DNA of 64,000 nucleotides from Gordonia hongkongensis (GTDB lineage Bacteria; Actinomycetota; Actinomycetes; Mycobacteriales; Mycobacteriaceae), in NCBI RefSeq assembly GCF_023078355.1, contig NZ_CP095552.1:2108001-2172000 (forward strand). Direction: 5' to 3'. Position 1 is the stretch's first letter; each line of letters begins with the position of its first letter. Shown here piece by piece: positions 1-10,507 of the stretch. Made by a program: the position numbers and the translations under genes. The notes under the pieces were generated by a model. The model was not told the DNA's origin. It did no database searches and saw only the letters and a list, made by a program, of their open reading frames with translations.

Positions 1-1
1 G

Positions 2-816
2 CCGGCCGCCGGTGCGGGAACCGCGGCGGCCGCGGTCCTCGACGTCACCGAGGAGACGTTCGAGGCCGAGGTGCTCAACCGGTCGATGCAGCAGCTCGTG
101 GTCATCGACCTGTGGGCGGAATGGTGCGGGCCGTGTAAGCAGTTGTCGCCGGTCCTCGAACGCCTCGCCGCGCAGTCGGGCGGGCGCTGGGTGCTGGCGA
201 AGGTCGACGTCGACGCCAATCCCCGTATCGCACAGGCGTTCCGGGTGCAGTCGATCCCGATGGTCGTCGCGATCGTGCAGGGACAGCCGGTGACCGCCTT
301 CAACGGGGTGCGCTCCGAGGCCGAGATCACCCAGTGGATCGACGACATCTTCGCCCAGATCGGCGACATCCTCCCGGGCGTTCCCGACGGGCCCGCACCC
401 GAGCCGGAGCCCGAGGACCCGAGGCTGGTCGCCGCCGAGACGAAGCTGAACGACGGCGACTTCGACGGCGCACTCGCCGACTACCGGGCGATCGCCGAGG
501 CCGAGCCGGAGAACCTCGAAGCGGTGTCCGCCGCGCGGAACCTCGAGTTCATCCTGCGGGCGCAGGCGCACGATCCCGCCATCGTGGAGTCGGCGTCCCC
601 CGTGACGTCGACGCGCAGCTCGCGGCCGCGGACGTCCTGCTGCTCAACCAACAGCCCGAAGCCGCGTTCGACCGCATCATCGACGTCGTGCGCGTGACCG
701 CGGGGGAGGAGCGCACCCGGGCGCGCACCCGGCTGCTCGAGCTGTTCGAACTCTTCGATCCCGCCGAGCAGTTCGTCGTGAGCGCCCGCCGCAAGCTCGC
801 CAGCGCCCTCTACTGA
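2..816 (+). CDS. Thioredoxin/TPR co-chaperone (YbbN/CnoX-like, Rv1324 ortholog), 5' partial and frameshifted
   Basis: The visible part begins inside the protein and runs off the left edge. It has a thioredoxin fold with an intact WCGPC active site (Cys codons near 125 and 134). An acidic Pro/Glu linker follows, then TPR-like helices ending in a block rich in ERTRARTRLLELFELFDP, which is typical of Rv1324-type actinobacterial proteins. Family members are holdase co-chaperones or thiol-redox proteins in the cytoplasm. The frame breaks at the C run 597-601. Upstream reading is in the frame of position 2, and the rest (DVDAQLAAADVLLLNQQ onward to the stop at 814-816) is in the frame of position 601. 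Restoring one C joins both halves without loss, so a sequencing error is the simplest explanation. The gene converges on glgB. Confidence 0.85.
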
Positions 817-830
817 CGGGCTGAGGCCAC

Positions 831-903
831 TGCCGCGGGAGTTTGAGTGATGTGTTTCGGAACCAGGCGACTGATTCCGAGACACACCACTACTCCCGCG
901 GCA
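831..903. terminator. Bidirectional terminator hairpin between the thioredoxin gene and glgB
   Basis: A perfect 12-bp inverted repeat (831-842 with 892-903) encloses a second near-perfect 12-bp repeat (851-862 with 875-886, one mismatch). Together they form a long imperfect hairpin. It sits between two convergent genes and overlaps the last four codons of glgB, so it probably stops transcription from both sides. There is no clear T run. Confidence 0.7.
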
Positions 904-3112
904 CCAGCCAGATCGCCGAGTTGGCGGGCAGCATGACCCGAGCCGACACGGGACGTCCGTGATAGGACGGCCCGTCCGCCGTGATCGAACCCATGTTGCC
1001 GCGCCCGGCACCGCTGTAGGCGTCGGCATCGGTGTTGAGGATCTCGTCCCAGACCCCGGCCGAGGGCAACCCGACCTGATAGTCGGCGCGGTCGGAGCCG
1101 CTCAGGTTGAACAGGCACGCGACGACCGATCCGTCGGTGCCGTACCGGAGGAAACTGATCACGTTGTTGGCGGTGTCGTTGGCGTCGATCCACTCGTAAC
1201 CCAGTGAATCGATGTCCTGGGTGTACAGCGCCGGTCGGGACCGGTAGATCCGGTTCAGGTCGGTGACGAGGGCCGAGATGCCGGAGTGCAGTTCGCCCTC
1301 CCAGCCCTCCAGCTGATGCCAGTCCAGACTCCGGTTGTCGGCCCATTCGCCGGTCTGCCCGAACTCCTGTCCCATGAACAGCAGTTGCTTGCCGGGGTGG
1401 GACCACATGTAGGCGAGGTAGACCCGCACGCCCGCGGCCTTGGCGAACGAATCGCCCGGCATGCGCGTCCACAGGGTGCCCTTGCCGTGCACGACCTCGT
1501 CGTGGGAGAGCGGCAGCACGAAATTCTCGCTCCACGCGTACACCAGCGAGAAGGTGATCTCGTGGTGGTGGAAGCTGCGGTGGATCTGATCGCGGGACAG
1601 GTAGTCGAGGGTGTCGTGCATCCAGCCCATGTTCCACTTGAAGCTGAACCCCAGCCCGCCGAGATCGGTCATGCGGGTCACGCCCGGCCATGCGGTCGAC
1701 TCCTCGGCCACCGTGATCACGCCCGGGAAATGTTTGTGCACAGTCGCGTTGGTCTCCTGGAGGAACTGCACCGCCTCCAGGTTCTCGCGACCGCCGTGCA
1801 CATTGGGGCGCCATTGCCCGGCCGGTCGTGAGTAGTCCAGGTAGAGCATCGAGGCCACCGCGTCGACGCGGAGACCGTCGATGTGGAACTCGCTGAACCA
1901 GAACAGGGCGTTCGCCACGAGGAAGTTGCGGACCTCGTGCCGGCCGAAGTCGAAGACGTAGGTGCCCCAGTCGAGCTGCTCGCCGCGCATCGGATCGGCG
2001 TGCTCGTACAGCGGGGTGCCGTCGAATCGGGCGAGCGCCCAGTCGTCTTTGGGGAAGTGGGCCGGCACCCAGTCGACGATCACGGCGATGTCACGGGAGT
2101 GGAGGTGATCGACGAGGTAGCGGAAGTCGTCGGGCGTTCCGAAGCGCGCCGTCGGCGCGTAGTACGACGTGACCTGGTAACCCCAGGAACCGCCGAACGG
2201 GTGCTCGGCGACGGGCAGGAACTCGACGTGGGTGAAGCCCTTCTCGACGGCGTAATCGGCCAGCTCGTGCGCGAGTTCGCGGTAGCCGAGGCCCTGACGC
2301 CAGGACGCGAGGTGGACCTCGTAGACGCTCATCGGCTCACGCTCGGGCGCGGACCGTTCCCGGCGCGCGATCCACGCGTCGTCGGTCCAGACATGTTCGG
2401 ACACGGTGACCCGGGACGCGGTTGCCGGGGGCGTGCTGGTGCGGAAGGCCATGGGGTCGGCCTTGTCGCGGATGACGCCGTCGGCGCCATGGACGCGGAA
2501 CTTGTAGTGGGTCCCGTCGCCGACGTCGGGGATGAAGACCTCCCACACCCCGCTGACCCCGACCTTGCGCATCGGCGCAACGCGCCCGGTCCAGTCGTCG
2601 AAGTCGCCGATCACGGTGACACCGTGGGCATTCGGCGCCCACACGGAGAAGGCGGTGCCGTGCACATCGCCGTCGGTGGTCGTGTACGACGTCACCCGCG
2701 CACCGAGGGCATTCCACAGTTCCTCGTGGCGGCCCTCGCTGAACAGATGGATGTCGACGTCGCCGAGGCTCGGCAGGAACCGGTAACCGTCGGCCACGAC
2801 GAATTCCGACGTGCCCCCGGTGGAATCGGGGTAGACGACGCGGTACCGGTAGTCCATCAGGTCGGCCATCGGCACGGTGACCACCCACAGGTCGTCGGTC
2901 TGACGGGTCATCGGATGATCGACTCCGCCGATGACCACCGACACCGAGATCGCGTTCGGGCGCAGGGTGCGCAGGATCGTCGCGCCGCCGGGCGCGTCGT
3001 GGGCGCCGAGGAAGGCGTGTGGATCGGGATGGGTCTGCGCCGCGAGCCGACGCAGGTCGTGGTCGGTCGCGTAGGGGTCGGGCAGGTCTGGCGGATCGGT
3101 GCGATCGGTCAC
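890..3112 (-). CDS. glgB: 1,4-alpha-glucan branching enzyme GlgB
   Basis: GlgB cuts alpha-1,4 glucan and re-attaches the fragment by an alpha-1,6 bond, acting on the maltosyl polymer made by GlgE and on glycogen. The 740-residue product has two N-terminal beta-sandwich (CBM48) regions, a GH13 barrel and a C-terminal beta domain. The three catalytic carboxylates are visible: Asp417 in [10 protein letters not shown], Glu470 in ITVAEES and Asp538 in [11 protein letters not shown] chose the GTG at 3112 because GAGGTA lies six bases upstream and the homologous region starts shortly after it; a longer reading to 3154 would overlap glgE. The start lies 7 bases after the glgE stop, so the two are co-transcribed. 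Ortholog of Rv1326c (731 residues). Confidence 0.96.
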   Translation of the reverse strand: MTDRTDPPDLPDPYATDHDLRRLAAQTHPDPHAFLGAHDAPGGATILRTLRPNAISVSVVIGGVDHPMTRQTDDLWVVTVPMADLMDYRYRVVYPDSTGGTSEFVVADGYRFLPSLGDVDIHLFSEGRHEELWNALGARVTSYTTTDGDVHGTAFSVWAPNAHGVTVIGDFDDWTGRVAPMRKVGVSGVWEVFIPDVGDGTHYKFRVHGADGVIRDKADPMAFRTSTPPATASRVTVSEHVWTDDAWIARRERSAPEREPMSVYEVHLASWRQGLGYRELAHELADYAVEKGFTHVEFLPVAEHPFGGSWGYQVTSYYAPTARFGTPDDFRYLVDHLHSRDIAVIVDWVPAHFPKDDWALARFDGTPLYEHADPMRGEQLDWGTYVFDFGRHEVRNFLVANALFWFSEFHIDGLRVDAVASMLYLDYSRPAGQWRPNVHGGRENLEAVQFLQETNATVHKHFPGVITVAEESTAWPGVTRMTDLGGLGFSFKWNMGWMHDTLDYLSRDQIHRSFHHHEITFSLVYAWSENFVLPLSHDEVVHGKGTLWTRMPGDSFAKAAGVRVYLAYMWSHPGKQLLFMGQEFGQTGEWADNRSLDWHQLEGWEGELHSGISALVTDLNRIYRSRPALYTQDIDSLGYEWIDANDTANNVISFLRYGTDGSVVACLFNLSGSDRADYQVGLPSAGVWDEILNTDADAYSGAGRGNMGSITADGPSYHGRPVSARVMLPANSAIWLVPRE

Positions 3113-3119
3113 TGATACC

Positions 3120-5120
3120 TCACTGGATCCGATAGGCGAGCTGTTGTGCGGCAACAGGTTCGAGGGGCGGCAAGGCGAGGATGTGCGCCACCGCCCGCCA
3201 TGGCTCGAGCCGGACGTAGTTGTCCTGGCCCCACCAGTACTCCTCGCCGGAGACCTCGTCGCGGACGGGGAAGCGGTCGTACCACTCGAAGCCGAGCTTC
3301 GGCAGGTCGAGCCAGACCGTGGAGTCCTCGGGACCGAACGGGTTCAGGTTGATCACGACGATGACCCGGTCGCCCGACACCGGGTCGATCTTCGAGTAGG
3401 CGATCAGCGACGGGTTGTCGACATGGTGGAAATGGATGTTGCGCAGCTGCTGCAGTGCGGGGTGCCGGCGCCGGATCTCGTTCAGCGAGGTGATCCACGG
3501 CTCGAGCGACTCGCCGCGGCTCGCCGCCGCCTTGTAGTCACGGGGCCGCAGCTCGTACTTCTCCGAGTTGAGGTACTCCTCGCTGCCCTCGGTCACGGCG
3601 ACGTGCTCGTACAGCTCGTATCCGCTGTAGACACCCCATGTTGGGGCCAGGGTCGCGGCGAGCGCGGCGCGCAGTGCGAACATGCCCGGACCGCCGTGCT
3701 GAAGACTCTCGTGCAGGATGTCGGGGGTGTTGACGAAGAGGTTGGGGCGGGCCTCGTCGGCGTGGTCGGCGATCTCCCGGCCGAACTGCTCGAGCTCCCA
3801 CTTCAGCGTCTTCCAGGTGAAGTAGGTGTAGCTCTGGCTGAAGCCGAGCCGGGCGAGGCCGTAGAGCCGCGCCGGCCGGGTGAAGGACTCGGAGAGGAAG
3901 AGCACGTCGGGGTGGCGCTTCTTCACCTCACTGATCAGCCACTCCCAGAAGTTCGGCGGCTTGGTGTGCGGATTGTCGACGCGGAAGATGTCGACTCCGA
4001 GCCCGACCCAGTGCAGGACGACCTTGAGGACCGCTCGGTAGATGCCGTTGCGGTCGTTGTCGAAGTTCAGCGGGTAGATGTCCTGGTACTTCTTCGGCGG
4101 GTTCTCCGCGAAGGCGATGGTGCCGTCGGGCTGGGTGGTGAACCACTCCGGATGCTCGAGCGCCCACGGATGATCCGGTGCGCACTGCAGGGCCAGATCG
4201 AGCGCGACCTCGAGGCCGAGTTCGCGAGCCCGGCCGACGAAGTACTCGAAGTCCTCCTCGGTGCCGAGGAGGGGATGGATGGCGTCGTGCCCGCCGTCGG
4301 ATGATCCGATGGCCCACGGCGAACCGACATCCTCGGGTCCCGCGACGAGGGTGTTGTTGGGGCCCTTGCGGTTGATCTCACCGATCGGGTGGATCGGTGG
4401 CAGGTAGACGACGTCGAAGCCCATGTCCGCGATGCGCGGCAGATCCTGGGCGGCGGTGAGGAACGTGCCGTGGACGGGATTGCCCTCACCGTCCCAGCCG
4501 CCGGTCGAGCGCGGGAACAGTTCGTACCACGAGCCGAACAGTGCGCGCTTGCGATCGACCCACACCCGGTAGGTACGGCTCTTGGTGACGAGCTCGCGGA
4601 CGGGATGGGCGGTCAGCAGTTCGACGACCTCGTCGGAGACCGCCAGACCCACCCGGTTCTCGACACGGCGCCGACGTGCCCGGAGTTGGCGCGCGGCGTC
4701 GAGCAGGAGTTCTCGGTCATCACCGGCGACCAGGTCGGCTGCGGTGTCCAGTACCCGCGCGCCGGTCTCGATGTCGTTGGCGAGGTCGGCGGCGCCCTGC
4801 CCGGCGTCGAGCTTCTTCAGAACGGCCGAACGCCACGTCGCGTAGGGGTCGCTCCAGGCCTCGATCCGGTACGACCAGAATCCGACGGCGTCGGGGACGA
4901 AGGCTGCGTTGAAGGTGTCCGGTTCCGGCGCGGGAACCATCCGGACATCGAACGGCCCGCGTCGCGGAGCCTCGACGTGCAGTGTGACGCCGAGCGCGTC
5001 GTGTCCTTCGCGCCAGGCCGTGGTACTGACCGGGAAGTATTCTCCCACAACGGCTTTGGCAGGTTGCTGGCCCGCTGACACAAGGGGTGCGATGTCGTCG
5101 ATACCCATGCGCCCGATCAC
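3120..5120 (-). CDS. glgE: Alpha-1,4-glucan:maltose-1-phosphate maltosyltransferase GlgE
   Basis: GlgE extends alpha-1,4 glucans by transferring maltosyl units from maltose 1-phosphate (GH13 subfamily 3). The 666-residue product carries [27 protein letters not shown], nucleophile Asp382 in [10 protein letters not shown], acid/base Glu411 in FLSESFTRP and Asp467 in [10 protein letters not shown], all expected for an active enzyme. The start is GTG at 5120, with AGGAGG seven bases upstream. A reading open to 5234 has no homology in its extra residues. It is followed directly by glgB, the partner that branches the polymer. Ortholog of Rv1327c. In mycobacteria this pathway is essential when maltose 1-phosphate accumulates. 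Confidence 0.96.
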   Translation of the reverse strand: MIGRMGIDDIAPLVSAGQQPAKAVVGEYFPVSTTAWREGHDALGVTLHVEAPRRGPFDVRMVPAPEPDTFNAAFVPDAVGFWSYRIEAWSDPYATWRSAVLKKLDAGQGAADLANDIETGARVLDTAADLVAGDDRELLLDAARQLRARRRRVENRVGLAVSDEVVELLTAHPVRELVTKSRTYRVWVDRKRALFGSWYELFPRSTGGWDGEGNPVHGTFLTAAQDLPRIADMGFDVVYLPPIHPIGEINRKGPNNTLVAGPEDVGSPWAIGSSDGGHDAIHPLLGTEEDFEYFVGRARELGLEVALDLALQCAPDHPWALEHPEWFTTQPDGTIAFAENPPKKYQDIYPLNFDNDRNGIYRAVLKVVLHWVGLGVDIFRVDNPHTKPPNFWEWLISEVKKRHPDVLFLSESFTRPARLYGLARLGFSQSYTYFTWKTLKWELEQFGREIADHADEARPNLFVNTPDILHESLQHGGPGMFALRAALAATLAPTWGVYSGYELYEHVAVTEGSEEYLNSEKYELRPRDYKAAASRGESLEPWITSLNEIRRRHPALQQLRNIHFHHVDNPSLIAYSKIDPVSGDRVIVVINLNPFGPEDSTVWLDLPKLGFEWYDRFPVRDEVSGEEYWWGQDNYVRLEPWRAVAHILALPPLEPVAAQQLAYRIQ

Positions 5121-5238
5121 GTGGAGCCTCCTGTCGTCAGCTCCCGTGAGTGGCCGGGGTGCGCTGTCGGTCTCGCCTTCGTTGGTATCACCGGTACCCA
5201 ACCTAGTGCCCCGCGGACGGGATTGTCTTGTCATGGAT

Positions 5239-5260
5239 CGCCCGCCGTGTCGGGCGGGCG
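5239..5260 (-). terminator. Possible dinG terminator hairpin
   Basis: An 8-bp perfect GC stem (5239-5246 with 5253-5260) has a 6-base loop. It lies 24 bases past the dinG stop and before glgE. It has no T run, so read-through into glgE is possible. Confidence 0.45.
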
Positions 5261-5283
5261 GGGCGCGGCGGGGTCGGTCGAGG

Positions 5284-7380
5284 TCAGCCCACCGAACGGG
5301 CGGGATCGGTCAATCGGGTCAGTGCCGAACGGACGACCGCGGGGTCGGTGGTACGCCACATCGGGGGCAGCGACGCGAGCAGATAACCGCCGTACCCCGC
5401 CGTGGCCAGTCGGGAGTCGAGGACCGCGACGACCCCGCGGTCGTCGACCGAACGCAGCAGGCGGCCGGCGCCCTGGGCGAGCAGCAGCGCGGCGTGGTTG
5501 GCCGCCACCGACAGGAATCCGTTGCCGCCGCGCGCATCGACCGCACGCTGCCGGGCGGTCAGCAGCGGATCGTCGGGACGAGGGAAGGGGATGCGGTCGA
5601 TGAGCACGAGGCTCAACGACGGGCCCGGCACGTCGACCCCCTGCCACAGGGACAAGGTGCCGAACAGGCAGGTCGCCGGGTCGTCGGCGAACCGCCGGAC
5701 CAGGGTGGACGTCGTGTCGCCACCCTGGCACAGCACCGGGTGGTCGGTGCGGTCGCGGATCGCGTCGGCGGCTTCGCGCGCCGCGCGCATCGAGGAGAAC
5801 AGACCGAGCGTGCGTCCGCCGGCGGAGTTCACGAGCTCGGCGATCTCGTCCATCGTCCGCGACGAGATGCCCGAGCGGTCGGGTCGGGGGAGGTGACGTG
5901 CGACGTAGAGGATCGCCGACCGCGGATAGTCGAAGGGCGAGCCGGCATCGAGGCCGGTCCAGCGTGCCGAACCCGAATCGGACGGGACCGCCTTCCCGCT
6001 GGCGGTGACGTCGGCTGTGCTCGACCCCGCTGCGGGGCTCGTCTCGTCTGTCACCGGACGGTCGGTCCCGCGCCCCGATGCCGGGAGTCCCCAGGTCGCG
6101 GCGAGGGCGTCGAAGGAGCCGCCGATCGTGAGGGTCGCCGAGGTCAGGATGACCGTGGCGTCGGCGAACAGGGAGGCCCGCAGCAGGCCGCCGACCGACA
6201 GCGGTGCGATGTGCAGGATGGGCCGGGGCTCGGCCCCGCGGCGTGAGGTGTCCAGTGACGCCCACACGACGTCGCGCCGCTTCGCCTCGTCGGGTTCGTC
6301 GAACGCACCGAGTACGCGGACGACGGTGTCGTGCATGTCCTCGAGTGAGGTCAGGGCCGCCGAGCGGGCGGCCGCCGCGCCGTCGTCGGCGCCGGCCATC
6401 CGTACCGGTCCGATCGCGGTGCGCGCCTGCCACAGCCGGTCCCGCAGCATCACGAGGACAGCGGTGGCGTCGGACGGCAGGCCGGTCCACTGGCGCATCG
6501 GCGCGTTGTCGAGCAATTCGCCCAGCTGTTCACCGGCGCCCAGGAGGGCGTCGGCGGTCTCCTCGTCGACGAGCTTCCCGCACCGGCGTGCGACGAGCGC
6601 CACCGAGGCCGCCGACAGTTCGTCGGTGGCCACCGACGTCATCCGGTCGACGAGCTCGTGGGCCTCGTCGATGACGACGACGTCGTGCTCGGGCAAGACG
6701 TTGGCCGGGCTCGTGGCGTTGATGGCCAGCAGCGCGTGGTTGGTCACCACCACGTCGACCTTCCCGGACCGACGGCGGGACTGCTCGGCGAAGCAGTCCT
6801 CGCCGTAGGAGCAGTTGGCCGCGCCCAGGCACTCGCGGGCGGTGACGCTGACCTGTCGCCACGACCGGTCGGAGACGCCGGGGACGAGGTCGTCCCGGTC
6901 GCCGGTCTCGGTCTCGCTGCTCCACTCCCGCAGACGCGTGACCTCCCGGCCGGTGCGCGACAGCTCGAACGGGTCGAACAGCTCGGTGTCCGGCTCGTCG
7001 GCGGTACCGGAGTGGATCTTGTTCAGGCACAGATAGTTTCCGCGCCCTTTGAGAATTGCGAAGGTGGGCTCGCGGCCGATCGGCTTCTTCAGCGCCGTGG
7101 CCAGGCGGGGGAGATCGCGCTCGATGAGCTGGCGCTGCAACGCGATCGTCGCGGTGGACACCACGACGGTGCGGCCGCTCTCGACGGCGTGCCGGATGGC
7201 CGGCACGAGGTAGGCCAGCGACTTGCCGGTGCCGGTGCCGGCCTGGACCGCGAGATGCTCGCCGGTGTCGATGGCATGCGCCACCGCGGAGGCCATCGCG
7301 ACCTGACCGCCGCGGCGGTGACCGCCGAGTGCGGTGACCGCCGCGTCGAGAAGGTCGGTCACCGGGGGTGTGTTGGGCAT
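5284..7380 (-). CDS. dinG: DinG/XPD-type ATP-dependent DNA helicase
   Basis: This is a superfamily 2 5'-3' DNA helicase with an iron-sulfur cluster domain, acting on damaged DNA, forks or R-loops. The 698-residue product has Walker [12 protein letters not shown] near residue 45, a DEAH box (VVIDEAHEL), and cysteines in NYLCLNK, ARECLG, ANCSYG and EDCFAE placed to ligate a 4Fe-4S cluster. The C-terminal motor motifs (ILTSATL, QGVDVPG) are also present. I used ATG 7380 because residues upstream of it are low-complexity Arg/Ser/Thr without family similarity. The ribosome site is weak. It sits between pncA and glgE on the same strand, as in Rv1329c-Rv1330c. Confidence 0.93.
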   Translation of the reverse strand: MPNTPPVTDLLDAAVTALGGHRRGGQVAMASAVAHAIDTGEHLAVQAGTGTGKSLAYLVPAIRHAVESGRTVVVSTATIALQRQLIERDLPRLATALKKPIGREPTFAILKGRGNYLCLNKIHSGTADEPDTELFDPFELSRTGREVTRLREWSSETETGDRDDLVPGVSDRSWRQVSVTARECLGAANCSYGEDCFAEQSRRRSGKVDVVVTNHALLAINATSPANVLPEHDVVVIDEAHELVDRMTSVATDELSAASVALVARRCGKLVDEETADALLGAGEQLGELLDNAPMRQWTGLPSDATAVLVMLRDRLWQARTAIGPVRMAGADDGAAAARSAALTSLEDMHDTVVRVLGAFDEPDEAKRRDVVWASLDTSRRGAEPRPILHIAPLSVGGLLRASLFADATVILTSATLTIGGSFDALAATWGLPASGRGTDRPVTDETSPAAGSSTADVTASGKAVPSDSGSARWTGLDAGSPFDYPRSAILYVARHLPRPDRSGISSRTMDEIAELVNSAGGRTLGLFSSMRAAREAADAIRDRTDHPVLCQGGDTTSTLVRRFADDPATCLFGTLSLWQGVDVPGPSLSLVLIDRIPFPRPDDPLLTARQRAVDARGGNGFLSVAANHAALLLAQGAGRLLRSVDDRGVVAVLDSRLATAGYGGYLLASLPPMWRTTDPAVVRSALTRLTDPARSVG

Positions 7381-7504
7381 GAGGTGTGTTCCGGTTGTCC
7401 TTGCTGGGTTCGCCGTGCGCGGGAACGGTGTTCTTTCAGACGTATCGCGGGCCCGGTCGGTTCCCGCTGTCGAGATCGGGATCGTGGTCGGGACCGCGGC
7501 GCTG

Positions 7505-8116
7505 CTACCCGGTCCGACTCGACCCGTCGTAGAGCAGGTCGCCCACGAGTTCGACACCCGCCTGCCGCAGCGCCGAGAGAGCCTTCGACGTCGTCTCGGG
7601 CGCGACACCGGCGGTGAAGTTGAGGAGGACGCGGGTGCTGAAACCGGCCTCCACGGCGTCGAGCGCGGTTGCCCGCACGCAGTGGTCGGTGGCGATGCCG
7701 ACGATGTCGACCGACTTCACCTTCCGTTCCCGCAACCACACGGCGAGGGTGGAGCCGTCGGCGGCCGCGCCCTCGAAGCCGGAGTATGCGGCGCTGTACT
7801 CGCCCTTGGAGAAGACCTCGTGCGCCGCCGCGGCGTCGAATTCGCGGTGGAACGCGACACCGTCGGTGCCGACGCGGCAGTGCGGTGGCCAGGTGTCGAC
7901 GTAATCGGGGTCGTCGGAGAAGTGCGCACCGGGGTCGATGTGATAGTCGCGGGTCGCGACGACGGTCTGGTATTCGTCGAGGATCGACGTGACCGCCCGT
8001 GCGACCGCGGCGCCACCGTTCACCCCGAGGGCGCCGCCCTCGCAGAAGTCGTTCTGCACGTCGACGACGATCAGCGCGTCGGCGGGACGGGTGCCGTCGC
8101 TGCGTTCGGCGCTCAT
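7505..8116 (-). CDS. pncA: Nicotinamidase PncA
   Basis: PncA hydrolyses nicotinamide to nicotinate in NAD salvage, and in mycobacteria it activates pyrazinamide. In the 203-residue product the isochorismatase-fold catalytic triad is visible as Asp19 (VVDVQNDF), Lys104 (FSKGEYSAAYSGFEG) and Cys146 (ATDHCVRA). The metal site is Asp57, His59 and His65 in TRDYHIDPGAHF plus His79 in WPPHC. Start ATG 8116 has AGGAGA seven bases upstream. It lies 49 bases downstream of pncB on the same strand, so the two consecutive steps nicotinamide to nicotinate to nicotinate mononucleotide are encoded together. In M. tuberculosis pncA is elsewhere. Confidence 0.95.
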   Translation of the reverse strand: MSAERSDGTRPADALIVVDVQNDFCEGGALGVNGGAAVARAVTSILDEYQTVVATRDYHIDPGAHFSDDPDYVDTWPPHCRVGTDGVAFHREFDAAAAHEVFSKGEYSAAYSGFEGAAADGSTLAVWLRERKVKSVDIVGIATDHCVRATALDAVEAGFSTRVLLNFTAGVAPETTSKALSALRQAGVELVGDLLYDGSSRTG

Positions 8117-8165
8117 CCAATTCTCCTGTCGTCGGGGGACATCGGTTCCGGGCGTCGGGGTGCGG

Positions 8166-9470
8166 TCAGCCGAGCTCGTAGCGGGTCGGAACCGCGGGAT
8201 CTCCATGGGACAGGCCGAGACCCTCCCAGGGCAAGCTGACCAGGCCGGCCGCGAGGTGCGCGCGGGCATCGGTGAGAGTGGGCAGCGACGCCACGGGCGT
8301 CCCACCGCGGACGAGCGGGATCTGCAGGTCCCGGATGCCGAGCCCGTCCGGCGCGGGGCGGGTGCCGTCGGCGCGATACACGATCTCCTCGACGATCGTG
8401 CCGCTGGACCGGGCCGCCCGCACGGCCGACTTGGCGCCGCCGCGTGACTCCTTGTGACTCGCCCGTTTGGCGACCGGCAGGCCGTCGACCTCGACGAGTT
8501 TGTAGACCATCCCCGCCGTCGGCGCCCCGCTCCCGGTGACCAGGGATGTCCCGACCCCGTAGGTGTCGACCGGCTCGGCGCGCAGCGAGGCGATCGCGTA
8601 CTCGTCGAGATCGCCGGACACGACGATCTTCGTCTCCGTCGCGCCCAGGTCGTCGAGTTGCGCGCGGACCTGGCGCGCCAGCACCCCGAGGTCGCCGGAG
8701 TCGATGCGCACGGCACCGAGTCCGGGGCCGGCCACCTCGATGGCGTTGCGCACGCCCTGGGTGATGTCGTAGGTGTCGACAAGCAGCGTGGTACCGATCC
8801 CGAGGGCCTCGATCTGCGCGGCGAACGCGGCCTTCTCGTCGGGCCCGTCCGGGCCGGTGAAACCGAGGGTGAAGGCGTGGGCGGCGGTGCCGGCGCTGGG
8901 CACGCCGAAGCTCCGGGCCGCCTCGAGGTTTGAGGTGGCGGCGACGCCGGCGATGTAGGCGGCGCGCGCACTGGCGACCGCGGCGCGCTCATGGGTGCGC
9001 CGCGAGCCCATCTCGATGATCGGGCGCGACCCGGCCGCGCTGACCATGCGGGCCGCGGCCGACGCGATCGCGCTGTCGTGGTTGAGGATCGAGAGGATCA
9101 GGGTCTCGAGCAGGACCCCCTCCGCGAAGGGCGCGCGGACGGTGAGGATCGGCGAACCGGGGAAGTAGAGTTCGCCCTCCCGGTAACCGTCGATGTCACC
9201 GGAGAACCGGTAGTCCCGCAGCCAGGCCACCGTGTCCGCGTCGAGGAATCGCTCGACCACGGCGATCTCCTCGTCGCCGAACCGGAACGCTGCGAGTTCG
9301 TCGAGAACGCGGCCGGTTCCGGCCACCACGCCATAGCGCCGGCCGTCGGGGAGGCGGCGCGCGAAGACCTCGAATGCGCACTGGCGGTGCGCAACCGGGT
9401 GGCGAAGTGCCGCTGCGACCATCGTCAGTTCGTACTGATCGGTCAGCAGCGCGGTGTTGTCGTTGCTCAC
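8166..9470 (-). CDS. pncB: Nicotinate phosphoribosyltransferase PncB
   Basis: PncB makes nicotinate mononucleotide from nicotinate and PRPP with ATP coupling (Preiss-Handler salvage). The 434-residue protein begins with the family start [11 protein letters not shown] and has the phosphorylated-His region [18 protein letters not shown] and the PRPP/Mg loops [10 protein letters not shown] and RIDSGDL. The start is GTG at 9470. Its 5' end faces clpS across only 19 bases, so the two divergent promoters overlap. Ortholog of Rv1330c (pncB1). Confidence 0.95.
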   Translation of the reverse strand: MSNDNTALLTDQYELTMVAAALRHPVAHRQCAFEVFARRLPDGRRYGVVAGTGRVLDELAAFRFGDEEIAVVERFLDADTVAWLRDYRFSGDIDGYREGELYFPGSPILTVRAPFAEGVLLETLILSILNHDSAIASAAARMVSAAGSRPIIEMGSRRTHERAAVASARAAYIAGVAATSNLEAARSFGVPSAGTAAHAFTLGFTGPDGPDEKAAFAAQIEALGIGTTLLVDTYDITQGVRNAIEVAGPGLGAVRIDSGDLGVLARQVRAQLDDLGATETKIVVSGDLDEYAIASLRAEPVDTYGVGTSLVTGSGAPTAGMVYKLVEVDGLPVAKRASHKESRGGAKSAVRAARSSGTIVEEIVYRADGTRPAPDGLGIRDLQIPLVRGGTPVASLPTLTDARAHLAAGLVSLPWEGLGLSHGDPAVPTRYELG

Positions 9471-9477
9471 AATCGCC

Positions 9478-9483
9478 TACCCT
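9478..9483 (+). promoter_or_regulatory. -10 box of a leaderless clpS transcript
   Basis: TACCCT fits the actinobacterial TANNNT -10 and lies six bases before the clpS ATG, with no Shine-Dalgarno sequence in between. This spacing would put the transcription start on the A of the ATG. Confidence 0.5.
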
Positions 9484-9489
9484 GTCCTC

Positions 9490-9813
9490 ATGGCGCCTGA
9501 CGAAACTCGTGCGCACGAGGCTACCCCCGGCGGTACGGCGGTTGCCGAACCAGAGGTCGCCGACGGCGCGGCGGGACTCGACAAGCCCTGGATGACGATC
9601 GTGTGGGACGACCCGGTCAATCTGATGCGGTACGTCACCTTCGTCTTCCAGAAGATCTTCGGCTACTCCGAGTCCCGCGCCAACGAACTGATGATGCAGG
9701 TCCACACCGAGGGCAGGGCAGTGGTGTCCTCCGGAGACCGGGACAAGGTCGAGGCCGACGTCGCGAAGCTGCACGCCGCGGGGCTGTGGGCGACGATGCA
9801 GCGGGATTCGTGA
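9490..9813 (+). CDS. clpS: ClpS adaptor protein
   Basis: ClpS delivers N-degron substrates to the ClpC/ClpP protease. The 107-residue product has an unstructured N-terminal tail and the conserved core starting at [17 protein letters not shown], which contains the Asn and Asp residues of the N-end pocket. The helix [27 protein letters not shown] contributes the ClpC-facing surface. ATG 9490 was chosen because a TANNNT box six bases upstream suggests a leaderless message. It starts a long plus-strand housekeeping series. Ortholog of Rv1331. Confidence 0.95.
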   Translation: MAPDETRAHEATPGGTAVAEPEVADGAAGLDKPWMTIVWDDPVNLMRYVTFVFQKIFGYSESRANELMMQVHTEGRAVVSSGDRDKVEADVAKLHAAGLWATMQRDS

Positions 9814-9883
9814 CCCGGACCGGCCGCGGACGACTCCGAACCGGTCGGTCGGCCTTCGCGGCGCGGCAGGCACACTGAGACGC

Positions 9884-10459
9884 GTGCGCACCTGGAAACG
9901 CAAGGGGCGCGGCGAGACGATGCGCATCGCATCGCAACTCGACGCGCACGAAGCAGAGCTGCTCGCGTCGATGGTCACGTCGATGTGCGAATTGCTCACC
10001 GAACGAGCCGATTCCGCGCCCCGCGACGACCTCGCGAGGCTGACCGGTATCGACGTCGGGCACTCGCAGGCACCCGACGATGTGACCCTGGGCCGTCTCC
10101 TCCCGGATTTCCACCGGCCCGACCAGGACGACGAACTCTCCGCCGAGGTCGTCAACGGCGAACTGAACTCGGCGCTGCGGAGCGTGCACGAACCACAGAT
10201 CATCGACGCCAAGCTCGGCGCCGCCCGGGTGTTGCTCGACACCCTGCCGGCCGGCGGCGGGGACTTCGCCCTGACTCCCGACGAGGCCGCGGCGTGGCTC
10301 ACCTCGCTCAACGACGTGCGACTGGCACTCGGCGCGATGCTCGGGATCTCCGAGGACACGCCCGAGCAGTTGCCACCCGACCACCCGCATGCGGCGCATC
10401 TCGACGTCTACCACTGGCTCACGGTGATGCAGGACCTCCTCGTCGAAGCCCTGATGTGA
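9884..10459 (+). CDS. DUF2017 family protein (Rv1332 ortholog)
   Basis: This is a 191-residue helical protein starting at GTG 9884. It has the acidic and Leu-rich pattern of DUF2017, with RIASQLDAHEAELLASM at the N terminus and AAAWLTSLNDVRLALG and HPHAAHLDVYHWLTVMQDLLVEALM at the C terminus. The family is always found just downstream of clpS in Mycobacteriales. Its molecular role is not established; some annotations call it a regulator, but no DNA-binding motif is evident here. The fixed linkage suggests a function connected with Clp proteolysis, which is inference. Confidence 0.85.
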   Translation: MRTWKRKGRGETMRIASQLDAHEAELLASMVTSMCELLTERADSAPRDDLARLTGIDVGHSQAPDDVTLGRLLPDFHRPDQDDELSAEVVNGELNSALRSVHEPQIIDAKLGAARVLLDTLPAGGGDFALTPDEAAAWLTSLNDVRLALGAMLGISEDTPEQLPPDHPHAAHLDVYHWLTVMQDLLVEALM

Positions 10460-10507
10460 TCTAGGGTTCCGTTCGGGAACTTCGTCCGCTTCGACGTCAG
10501 GGGTCTC

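Noticed and set aside
1883..3115. Open frame of 410 codons antisense to glgB
   Set aside because: It mirrors the third-position GC bias of glgB. The sequence is repetitive in Val/Gly/Asp/Arg and has no family features.
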